This document shows positions 8,545 through 15,721 of a stretch of 45,224 nt of DNA, piece by piece (the first letter of the stretch is position 1; the number at the start of each line of letters is the position of its first letter). The stretch spans positions 1-45,224 of the forward strand of contig DAIQRD010000004.1 in assembly GCA_036786445.1 (NCBI GenBank), in the 5' to 3' direction. The stretch comes from JAAZMF01 sp036786445. Its GTDB lineage: Bacteria > Bacillota > Limnochordia > DTU087. The position numbers and the translations under genes were made by a program. The notes beneath the pieces are model-generated. The model was not told where the DNA came from, did not search any database, and saw nothing but the letters and a program-made list of their open reading frames with translations.

Positions 8545-9931
8545 GGAATGGGAAACCCAAGAGAGTAGGCTTCCGTTTATTCCTATGGACCTTGATGCTG
8601 AACGCCGAGTCTTAGGTATCTTGATTAAGCACTCGGGTAAGATCGATCTAGCGGTGGACAAGCTACAACCCCATCATTTCTATGATCGTATTCATCGCAT
8701 GATCTATCAGGCCATTCTGGATCTCTACCATTCCAAGGGTAGGATATCTTATACTCAAGTATACGGCAAACTTCGTAAAGAACAGCAGATAGACACCCTA
8801 GAGGAAGTACTGGTGGCCATTACCGAGTCTTTTGCCAGCCAGGCGGAGTTAGAGCCTAGTATAGAGGTTCTCCTGGAGAAAAATGGCAAACGCCAGATCC
8901 TACAGGCGGCTCAGCAGATTGAGCAGATGATTCTGCTGGAAAAGGAAGACAGTATTGAGGCTTACCAAGCCAAAGCCCAGGAACTCATGTTCGCCGCCAC
9001 CAATGCGGTGACCAGCCCCGAAGATGACGCGAAGGATCTCTTGGCAATTCTCAACAAGTGTTACATTAATCTGCTGCAACGGCGAGAAGGCAAGACTTCC
9101 CACGGGTTGTCAGTGCGCTATCCGTCCATCGATTCATTTACAACAGGTTTCAAGAACAAGGACTTGATCATTCTAGCAGCTCGGCCCAGTATGGGCAAAA
9201 CCTCCTTGGCCCTGAACTTCGCAATGAATGTGGGCAAACGCAATATACCGGTGTTGATCTTTAGCTTGGAAATGGATGATGAGCAAATCGGTGATCGCTT
9301 GGTACTCAGCGAGTTGTTTCGTTTCAAAGGCCAAGGTCCCGAAGAGGTAACTTCCTTTGATTACTCAACGAGAATGACTGATACTCAATTTGCTGCCACT
9401 CAATCGGTGTTCAATGATCTTTACAAACTCCCCATACAAGTGGTGGACAAGCGAGGATTGACAGTGGCGGAAATCAGGGCTAAGGCTAGGAAAGCCAAGG
9501 CGGAGCAACCTGATCTTGGCCTGATTATTGTGGATTATCTACAATTGCTCAAGCCGCCACCAGAAAGCAGGAAGAACTGGGCTTTGGTCGTAGGTGATAT
9601 GGTTAGGGAGTTGCGTGATCTCGCCGGTGAATTGAATCTGCCCCTGATCCTCCTGTCCCAGTTGAACCGAGGAGTAGAAAGCAGAGATGACAAACGGCCC
9701 ATGATGTCTGATCTGCGAGATAGTGGTAATATTGAAGAATTTGCCGACGTGATTATGTTCCTATATCGAGAAGACTATTACTATCCGGAGCAGGCTGCCG
9801 AAAAAGGGATTACAGGTGAAACGGAGATCATCTTTGCTAAGCAACGCAAGGGACCAACGGGCAAAGTGAGGCTGATGTATCAGAAGGAATATACCCGTTT
9901 CGTGGAAGAGACTATCCGGGAAGAAGCCTAG
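8528..9931 (+). CDS. dnaB: Replicative DNA helicase DnaB (DnaC in Bacillus)
   Basis: Hexameric 5'-3' helicase at the replication fork. Residues 15-115 match the DnaB N-terminal domain, which contacts primase, beginning DLDAERRVLGILI. The RecA-like motor has Walker A ARPSMGKTS near residue 220, Walker B LIIVDYLQLL, the conserved LILLSQLNRGVE, and a C-terminal FAKQRKGPTG loop. Length 467 aa is normal. The start is ATG 8528, preceded by AAGGAG inside the end of the dnaD-like gene. No second DnaB is visible here, so it is plausibly the main fork helicase. Confidence 0.93.
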   Translation: MSITAREWETQESRLPFIPMDLDAERRVLGILIKHSGKIDLAVDKLQPHHFYDRIHRMIYQAILDLYHSKGRISYTQVYGKLRKEQQIDTLEEVLVAITESFASQAELEPSIEVLLEKNGKRQILQAAQQIEQMILLEKEDSIEAYQAKAQELMFAATNAVTSPEDDAKDLLAILNKCYINLLQRREGKTSHGLSVRYPSIDSFTTGFKNKDLIILAARPSMGKTSLALNFAMNVGKRNIPVLIFSLEMDDEQIGDRLVLSELFRFKGQGPEEVTSFDYSTRMTDTQFAATQSVFNDLYKLPIQVVDKRGLTVAEIRAKARKAKAEQPDLGLIIVDYLQLLKPPPESRKNWALVVGDMVRELRDLAGELNLPLILLSQLNRGVESRDDKRPMMSDLRDSGNIEEFADVIMFLYREDYYYPEQAAEKGITGETEIIFAKQRKGPTGKVRLMYQKEYTRFVEETIREEA

Positions 9932-9979
9932 ACGGGTTTTCAAGCTTGCTTTTCGGGCAGCTTTGACTGAGGTGTTTCC

Positions 9980-10198
9980 ATGGAATTATTCGAAGAACTG
10001 GAGCGCATCAAGATCCGGTTTGCAGCAGCCTATGACAAACTAGTGGAGCAAGGTCTGATATCGGAGAAGGAATATCAAGAGATCGTGGATATGATCGACA
10101 ACCTGGACATGTATAGCGTAGATGAGCTCAAAGAAAAACTGGGACGGTTTCGCAGTGTGCAAGACCTAGGCAACAAAGGTGAGACAAACTCATATTGA
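9980..10198 (+). CDS. Small hypothetical acidic helical protein
   Basis: A 72-residue soluble protein, rich in Glu, Lys and Leu and predicted helical throughout. It begins MELFEELERIKIRF. The start is ATG 9980 after a weak GACTGAGG element. It follows dnaB by 48 bases and its stop sits just before yabE, so it may be cotranscribed with either. No family is recognised. Regular helix periodicity and codon use like its neighbours support a real gene. Confidence 0.55.
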   Translation: MELFEELERIKIRFAAAYDKLVEQGLISEKEYQEIVDMIDNLDMYSVDELKEKLGRFRSVQDLGNKGETNSY

Positions 10199-10230
10199 TT
10201 ATTATGGAGGCAGGCTTGGAGGTTGACGCT

Positions 10231-11238
10231 ATGAGTTCGAAACCGGTAGTCAGATTGCAGAGGCGCCAGCTGTTGATCAGTGGCCTCTTAGTGGCCGTGT
10301 TCCTTAGCTTGGGTATCTGGTTAACCGTGGTTAAGACCGTTACTATCGTAGTAGATCGAGATAGTCAACTGATAACTACCCGGAGAGCCCAGGTAGAGGG
10401 TGCTTTGGCAGACGCCGGCATCGTCCTTGGGGAAGGAGACGTGGTGGAGCCCGCCCTTGGCCAAAAACTGGTGAGGGGTATGGAGATTCGGATCCAACGG
10501 AGCTTCCCTATAACCATTAAAGTAGATGGTCAAGAGTATACAGCCAGATTTGTCGGTGGCTCTGTGGAAGAGCTCTTAGCTCAGCAAGGCATCGTCTTGG
10601 GGGAATGGGATCGAGTACAACCGGACCTAGATCAGTTGCTTGACGGCCATCAGACTGTAGAGATCATAAAGGTAAGTAAAGAACGGGTGACAGTGGAAAA
10701 GGAGATTGCCCATGGCAGCAAGCAATGGGCAGAACCCACCTTGGAAAAAGGCAAGACCAAGATAGTCCGCAAAGGCCAACCGGGCATCAGACAAGAGATC
10801 TTCGAAGTAACTTACGAGAATGGGCGAGAAGCCGACCGTGAGCTGGTAGATACTGTAATTGTCCAGGAAGTCAGGGACGAGATCATTGGTCTAGGCACTA
10901 GGGAAGTGTGGAAGACGCTGAGTACATCGGGGGGAGCGGTCCGATACCGGGACCTACACGAAATGACCGCTACAGCCTACTACCCTGGCCCAGAGAGCAC
11001 CGGCAAATGGGCCGATGGGTATACTGCCACTGGGGTTAAGGCAGGCTTTGGAGTGGCGGCTGTGGACCCCAAAGTGATACCGTTAGGCTCTCGCCTATAC
11101 GTTCCAGGATATGGCCATGCTTTGGCAGCAGATGTGGGTGGGGCTATTAAGGGGAAGCGCATTGACCTTTGCTTCGAAACTTACCAAGAGGCCATACGAT
11201 ATGGTCGGCGGAAAGTAAAGGTGTATATTCTAGACTAG
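10231..11238 (+). CDS. yabE: YabE-like cell-wall protein with DUF348, G5 and 3D domains
   Basis: Probable secreted or membrane-anchored wall-remodelling enzyme related to resuscitation-promoting factors. An N-terminal membrane helix (about residues 14-33) acts as signal or anchor. Two DUF348 ubiquitin-like repeats follow (about 36-85 and 93-140), then a G5 domain (about 145-220). The 3D domain (about 248-335) keeps three conserved Asp in AAVDPKVIPLGS, AADVGGAIKG and RIDLCF. The start is ATG 10231 with GGAGG nine bases upstream; TTG 10195 is less likely. In B. subtilis yabE also precedes the rnmV-ksgA pair; rnmV is missing here. A terminator follows immediately, separating it from ksgA. Confidence 0.88.
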   Translation: MSSKPVVRLQRRQLLISGLLVAVFLSLGIWLTVVKTVTIVVDRDSQLITTRRAQVEGALADAGIVLGEGDVVEPALGQKLVRGMEIRIQRSFPITIKVDGQEYTARFVGGSVEELLAQQGIVLGEWDRVQPDLDQLLDGHQTVEIIKVSKERVTVEKEIAHGSKQWAEPTLEKGKTKIVRKGQPGIRQEIFEVTYENGREADRELVDTVIVQEVRDEIIGLGTREVWKTLSTSGGAVRYRDLHEMTATAYYPGPESTGKWADGYTATGVKAGFGVAAVDPKVIPLGSRLYVPGYGHALAADVGGAIKGKRIDLCFETYQEAIRYGRRKVKVYILD

Positions 11239-11240
11239 GT

Positions 11241-11264
11241 GGGCAGGAATTTCCTGCCCTTTTT
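11241..11264 (+). terminator. Intrinsic terminator after yabE
   Basis: GGGCAGGAA (11241-11249) pairs with TTCCTGCCC (11251-11259) and is followed by five T. The hairpin starts 3 bases after the yabE stop. It also shows that the long GTG-started frame into ksgA from 11239 is unlikely to be the real ksgA start. Confidence 0.85.
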
Positions 11265-11289
11265 CATAGAAAGCGGTGGCAGTTTGCAG

Positions 11290-12180
11290 ATGGATGAGAG
11301 TATGATCGATGCTTCCCTGGCGAGCCCCAGGGCTGTGCGCCAGCTGATTGGCGCACATGGGTTTTCTTTTCGGCGATCTTTGGGGCAGAATTTCCTGGTA
11401 GATGGCAACGTTTTGCGTAACATTATTAGGGCGGCAGAGATAACTGCAGACGATACTGTCGTAGAGATAGGGGCGGGGATAGGTACTCTAACCCGCGCTT
11501 TAGCTAGTGTGGCCCGGCGGGTTTTGGCCATTGAGATAGATGCCCGGTTGCACCCTGTGTTGCATGAAACGATGACCCATTACGGCAATATAGAGTTACT
11601 AGCTCAGGATGCCTTGCAGCTAGATTGGGAAGGTTTATGGCGGGACTATGGCTTAACCCAGGCCAAACTCGTAGCCAATCTGCCCTACTATATTACCTCT
11701 CCTCTTCTGATTAACCTACTCACTGAAGAGCTTCCCTGGGAGAGCCTAACTGTGATGATGCAACGGGAGGTAGCGGAAAGATTGACGGCTAGGCCAGCCA
11801 CTAAGGCCTACGGCACTATTACGGTTTTGGCCAGTTACTATAGCGATGTGGAGATCTGCCAAATAGTATCTCCCTCGGTATTCATGCCCCAACCAGGGGT
11901 TGATTCGGCCATTGTGAAATTTACCATGCGGCCCAGTGGCCTTGAGGCAGTTGATCCGGCTCTGCTATGGCGAGTCATCAAGGCAGGTTTTGCCCAAAGG
12001 CGCAAGACCCTAATCAATGCCTTGGCAGCGGCTCCTCTAGGGGATACTATGACGAAAACCGCTTTACGGGAGATTCTATTGACTTGCGGAATCGATCCCG
12101 AGCGACGGGCGGAGACATTGACACCACAGGACTTCGTGGTTCTTGCCAACCAGCTGGCAAAGTATTGCTTACTTGCCTAA
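11290..12180 (+). CDS. ksgA: 16S rRNA (adenine1518/1519-N6)-dimethyltransferase
   Basis: SAM-dependent enzyme that dimethylates two adjacent adenines in helix 45 of 16S rRNA during small-subunit maturation. It shows RRSLGQNFL, the SAM motif VEIGAGIGTLT, and the catalytic NLPYYITSPLL motif, followed by the helical C-terminal domain. The start is uncertain: ATG 11290 gives 296 aa, with TTG 11284 and ATG 11302 in frame and no strong ribosome binding site. The frame also opens at GTG 11239, but that codon overlaps the upstream terminator. It sits after yabE as in B. subtilis. Confidence 0.93.
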   Translation: MDESMIDASLASPRAVRQLIGAHGFSFRRSLGQNFLVDGNVLRNIIRAAEITADDTVVEIGAGIGTLTRALASVARRVLAIEIDARLHPVLHETMTHYGNIELLAQDALQLDWEGLWRDYGLTQAKLVANLPYYITSPLLINLLTEELPWESLTVMMQREVAERLTARPATKAYGTITVLASYYSDVEICQIVSPSVFMPQPGVDSAIVKFTMRPSGLEAVDPALLWRVIKAGFAQRRKTLINALAAAPLGDTMTKTALREILLTCGIDPERRAETLTPQDFVVLANQLAKYCLLA

Positions 12181-12234
12181 TGCAAAGGTGAAGTGTGGCG
12201 CAATCCAGAATATGTTGGATAATGAGGTGAGCAT

Positions 12235-12711
12235 ATGGATCATTTTATTAGCCCTACCAAAGGACGGCTTTCCTTTGACGAAGTATTTGCAGATATGATG
12301 GGCTACGTACACGAGTACCCCGACTCAGAGTATAAAGTCATTATCGGTACTGACTCACAGTACAGTCAGGACAACACTTGCTTCGTAACGGCCATCATCG
12401 TCCATCGCATGGGTAAAGGGGCCCGATTCTACTATACCCGTGAGTGGGAATTTGTCGGTAAATCCTTGCGTCAGAGAATCTTCTACGAGACTTCTCGCAG
12501 TCTTGCCTTGGCTAGTTGGGTAGCAGAGAGGCTGGCAGAAAACGGACATGCCGATTTGAATGTCGAAATCCACCTGGATGTAGGGGTCAATGGTCGGACG
12601 AAAGAGCTAATCAGAGAGGTAACCGGTATGGTTATCGGCAGTGGCTTTGATGCCCGCATTAAGCCAGATTCCTTCGGAGCTTCCAAAGTAGCAGATAAAT
12701 TCACTAAGTAG
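12235..12711 (+). CDS. YkuK-like DUF458 protein (RNase H-like fold)
   Basis: A member of the DUF458 family, typified by B. subtilis YkuK, with a predicted RNase H-like fold and unknown function. The sequence carries VIIGTDSQYSQ near residue 40 with a conserved Asp, a central FYYTREWEF strand, and IHLDVGVNGRTKELIREV near residue 110. The C-terminus ASKVADKFTK is typical. Length 158 aa is normal. The start is ATG 12235 after TGAGGTGAG. It lies 54 bases after ksgA on the same strand. Nuclease activity is only inferred from the fold. Confidence 0.82.
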   Translation: MDHFISPTKGRLSFDEVFADMMGYVHEYPDSEYKVIIGTDSQYSQDNTCFVTAIIVHRMGKGARFYYTREWEFVGKSLRQRIFYETSRSLALASWVAERLAENGHADLNVEIHLDVGVNGRTKELIREVTGMVIGSGFDARIKPDSFGASKVADKFTK

Positions 12712-12917
12712 GTATCCACTTTCCCCCTCCAGCGGGGCCCGGGATCTTAGCCAGTAGATATTCCCTCCGTGGCTATTATGGGCACATCCTCTATTTCCAG
12801 TCATAGACTACTGATATAGGCGCTTGATGCAGTGTCCCTATGGGGACGGGCGTCTTTACCTATGGAGGAAAACGTGTCTCTGCCGCCGGGCAGCCGATTC
12901 GTCACGGGGGGTCGGAA

Positions 12918-13739
12918 ATGACAGATGGGAAAATCTCAATCAATGGGCGTGTCTGGGAAGGTCCAACAGGACTGCAATGGAAAAACGGAGTTTTGATGCT
13001 ACCCCTGCATATGGTAGAAAAACTGGGGACCCATGTGGATTGGCAGCGCTATCCCCGGCATTTGACATTGGAGAAGGACGGTGACATGGTCATGGTGCCC
13101 GTGTCATTGATCTGCCGTTACTTGAATCTGCATTGGGCCTATTTGGCAGACATCAATGCTTTGATCTTAACCCGTGTAGAACCAGCCTTGCAGGGCAAGC
13201 ACATTGTGCTTGATGCTGGTCACGGGGGGGCGGATGCCGGGGCAGTCAGCGGGCGTCTTGTGGAATCAGAACTAAATTGGGATATTGCCCGGCGATTAGC
13301 AGATATTCTTCAGCCTAGTGGCGCAAAGGTTGAGTATACTCGTGGTGATGGGGAGCAAGCCACCCTGTTTGAACGACTTAGTGTAGCTAATCGGCTACAA
13401 CCGGATTTGTTCATCAGTATTCATCATAATAGCTTTCTTGATGCAAAGGCCAATGGGACTGAGACCTATTGGTATGGTAGCTGGTCGGCTCGTCATCTAG
13501 CCGAATACATCCAATCCCATGTCTTGGAGGAATTGGGTACTATCAATCGGGGCGTTAGAGAAGCGGCCTTCTACCTGCTGCGCCATGTTTCTAGTACGCC
13601 AGTATTGATCAAGGTGGGATTCATCACCGGTCTGGAGGATAGTAACCTAGTTTCCAGTCCCTGGATGCGAGAAAGGGTGGCTTTGGGCATATTTAGGGGA
13701 ATTAGGGAATATATCGAAGAAAATCCCCCAGAGATGTAA
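12918..13739 (+). CDS. Amidase_3 family protein, probable inactive N-acetylmuramoyl-L-alanine amidase
   Basis: The C-terminal half (about residues 93-270) matches zinc N-acetylmuramoyl-L-alanine amidases such as CwlD and AmiC. The zinc ligands are present: His102 in DAGHGG, Glu116 in VESELN and His169 in SIHHN. The catalytic Glu of the VE(L/V)GFxSN motif is replaced by Lys232 in LIKVGFITG; a single G to A change at 13611 would explain it. Residues 1-90 resemble a stalk-type (copper amine oxidase N-terminal-like) domain. No signal peptide is visible from ATG 12918, chosen for the upstream GGGGGGTCGG. It lies between the ykuK-like gene and veg. It may be a zinc- and wall-binding protein rather than an enzyme. 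Confidence 0.8.
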   Translation: MTDGKISINGRVWEGPTGLQWKNGVLMLPLHMVEKLGTHVDWQRYPRHLTLEKDGDMVMVPVSLICRYLNLHWAYLADINALILTRVEPALQGKHIVLDAGHGGADAGAVSGRLVESELNWDIARRLADILQPSGAKVEYTRGDGEQATLFERLSVANRLQPDLFISIHHNSFLDAKANGTETYWYGSWSARHLAEYIQSHVLEELGTINRGVREAAFYLLRHVSSTPVLIKVGFITGLEDSNLVSSPWMRERVALGIFRGIREYIEENPPEM

Positions 13740-13769
13740 AATTCTTGTTGCAAATCGCTTTGCTGCTGC

Positions 13770-13799
13770 TTGACAAGGTGAGAACCCCGCTGGTATAAT
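13770..13799 (+). promoter_or_regulatory. Sigma-A promoter P1 of veg
   Basis: TTGACA (13770-13775) and TATAAT (13794-13799) are separated by 18 bases, with an extended -10 TGG just before. Both hexamers match consensus fully. It is followed 40 bases on by a second promoter. Confidence 0.88.
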
Positions 13800-13809
13800 G
13801 AAAATTTAT

Positions 13810-13838
13810 TTGACGAATAGCAGGGAGCGTGGTATAAT
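13810..13838 (+). promoter_or_regulatory. Sigma-A promoter P2 of veg
   Basis: TTGACG (13810-13815) and TATAAT (13833-13838) have 17-base spacing and an extended -10 TGG. It would start transcription about 25 bases before the veg start codon. It forms a tandem with the promoter at 13770. Confidence 0.85.
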
Positions 13839-13871
13839 CTTCATGACAATGTAAAGGGAAGGTGATGCCGG

Positions 13872-14138
13872 ATGCCAGCACAGAGCGCCAACAATCTTGA
13901 CACCATTAGAAAGAATCTGGAAGCGAACGTCGGCCAGAAGGTTAGATTACGGGCTAATCGGGGACGCCGCAAAGTCATAGAGGCTGAGGGAGTGCTGGAG
14001 CAGACCTATCCCAAGCTATTCGTGGTAAAGCTGGACAAATCTAGCGCGGTGAGAAGGCTTTCATACACGTACGCAGATGTACTGACAGAAACTGTGGAAG
14101 TTACCATCGGTGATAAGCAAGTGGGGGCAGCACTCTAG
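13872..14138 (+). CDS. veg: Veg family protein
   Basis: A small basic protein of 88 residues from the Veg (DUF1021) family, near-universal in low-GC Gram-positives. In B. subtilis it influences biofilm genes and is driven by one of the strongest vegetative promoters. The sequence has LDTIRKNLEANVGQKVRLRANRGRRK near the N-terminus, a G-x-LEQTYPKLFVV strand and a YTYADVLTETVEV end. The start is ATG 13872 after AAGGGAAGGTG. It is transcribed from two near-consensus promoters at 13770-13838 and closed by a strong terminator at 14188, so it is probably monocistronic. Its place after ksgA matches B. subtilis. Confidence 0.93.
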   Translation: MPAQSANNLDTIRKNLEANVGQKVRLRANRGRRKVIEAEGVLEQTYPKLFVVKLDKSSAVRRLSYTYADVLTETVEVTIGDKQVGAAL

Positions 14139-14187
14139 CAGCTTAGCTCTTATTCAGGGATTCTTTTGGTGTCTATCCATCAATATT

Positions 14188-14225
14188 AACCCCAGGCGAT
14201 CGACTAGATCGCCTGGGGTTTTGCT
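14188..14225 (+). terminator. Strong intrinsic terminator after veg
   Basis: A perfect 14-bp stem (14188-14201 with 14207-14220) and 5-base loop are followed by a T-rich tract. It closes the veg transcript. Confidence 0.92.
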
Positions 14226-14298
14226 TTATGTAGATATGCGCTTCTAATGGAATCGACTATGGGCATATGAATAGGATGAATAAAAGGAGGCTTGGTTA

Positions 14299-15636
14299 AT
14301 GGCTCGGCGGGCTTGGCGGCCAAAACCGAATAGTGTCCTCAATTTGGGAGCAGAGGGCTTGCCTGTTGCTTGGCTGCAAGAGCGCCTGCAATCTTTGGGA
14401 TATGATGTAGGAGCCATCGATGGCATCTATGGTTACCTCACGGAGGATTGCATAAGCTCTCTCCAGCGAGAATTCGGTCTCAAGCCCGATGGGATCGCTG
14501 GACCGCAGGTCATCGAGTTGCTCCAGGATAAAGATTTGGAAGCACGACGCTTCGTACATGTCGTGGAGGGAGACGCTCTATTGGCAGATATTGCCCAAGA
14601 ATATGGCGTTACCCAAGAAGTGATTGAGCTTTGGAATCCAAGCTTAACGGGAAAGGAGAGGGTTAAAGGGGGCACACCACTGGTCTTGCATCGCCACGGC
14701 GCCTGGGGCGGAATCCTGGGGAGCGTAACCCACAGCCTGCGTGAGTCATCAACTGACGCAGGCTACCAGAATCTCGATGGGCTCCTACTCTATCATTTTT
14801 CACTAACCGATGCAGGTGATGTGTCTGGTCAGATACCGGACAGTGCCTATAGCATTGCGGCAGCGGCCTGCACCTCGCTGGTCCCGGTGATTAGCAATTT
14901 CAACAAAGAGATTTACGATGCCCATGCACTGGAAGTATTGCTTCGGCACCGGCCCGCACGCCAAAGATTACTGGCAACAGTCAAGCTTCTGGCGAGTAAC
15001 TCAAAGTATAGCGGCCTTGCTCTGGATTTACAGGGGGTAGAGATGGGTTATGGGCGGCGCTTTGCTGCACTCATAGGCGAAATTCGCGCCTTGCTCCAGC
15101 GCTACCACAAGAGATTGTATGTGACTTTATTGCCTTCACCGGATGGCAGAGGGCTCTTCCCCCGACATATCGATCCCCACGTCTGGACATCCTTACCCCA
15201 TCGGGTAATCCTGCAAGCTTCGCTGGAACATGTGGAGGGGGAGCCAGGCCCGAGATTGGGACTAGAGTGGCTACAAACACAACTAAGCAGAGTCTACCGA
15301 TACATCCCTGCCTGGAAGCTCATGGTGGTCTTGCCATTGGGTGGTATCGCTTGGCGTGTTCATGGTAACTGGAGAGAGTACAACTATCTCTCCTATGATG
15401 ACGCTCGGAGAAGGGCGTATGAAAAGCGAGCTAAGCTTCAATGGGATGTGGTGGAAAAGGTCCCCTATTACGACTATATTGATGAACAAGGGCGTGTTCG
15501 AGTTTGGTTTGAGAATCGGGATAGCTTGGATGCCAAATTAACTCAGCTGAGAAAACAACATTTGACAGAGGCGATCTTCATGCCCTTGGGCTGGGAGGAT
15601 TCCCGGATTTGGGGAAACCTCGGCATCGCTCTATGA
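14299..15636 (+). CDS. PG-binding, LysM and GH18-like spore wall protein, probably non-catalytic
   Basis: The domain layout resembles spore cortex-lytic and germination proteins such as SleL/YaaH. A PG_binding_1 domain (about residues 14-78) has LPVAWLQERLQSLGYDVG and GIAGPQV, a LysM domain follows (about 86-132, VVEGDALLADIAQEYGV), then a GH18-like barrel (about 145-445). At the usual DGxxxDFE site it reads GLALDLQGV: Asp243 is kept but the acid/base Glu is Gln245, and the earlier Asp is Ser. Hydrolysis is therefore doubtful. No signal peptide is present, as in several spore-cortex proteins made inside the mother cell or forespore. The start is ATG 14299 with AAAGGAGG eight bases upstream. 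Confidence 0.78.
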   Translation: MARRAWRPKPNSVLNLGAEGLPVAWLQERLQSLGYDVGAIDGIYGYLTEDCISSLQREFGLKPDGIAGPQVIELLQDKDLEARRFVHVVEGDALLADIAQEYGVTQEVIELWNPSLTGKERVKGGTPLVLHRHGAWGGILGSVTHSLRESSTDAGYQNLDGLLLYHFSLTDAGDVSGQIPDSAYSIAAAACTSLVPVISNFNKEIYDAHALEVLLRHRPARQRLLATVKLLASNSKYSGLALDLQGVEMGYGRRFAALIGEIRALLQRYHKRLYVTLLPSPDGRGLFPRHIDPHVWTSLPHRVILQASLEHVEGEPGPRLGLEWLQTQLSRVYRYIPAWKLMVVLPLGGIAWRVHGNWREYNYLSYDDARRRAYEKRAKLQWDVVEKVPYYDYIDEQGRVRVWFENRDSLDAKLTQLRKQHLTEAIFMPLGWEDSRIWGNLGIAL

Positions 15637-15721
15637 GGTAATATTTACCGATATAGTTGGTGGTAGTCTAGCATATAGATGAGAGTGTTAGGTGGGGAAG
15701 GATTAAAGGGGGGAAGGGTAC

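Noticed and set aside
15651..15680. Possible sigma-E promoter before the sipL-like gene (ATATA, then CATATAGAT)
   Set aside because: Both elements match the consensus poorly and the spacing is slightly long.
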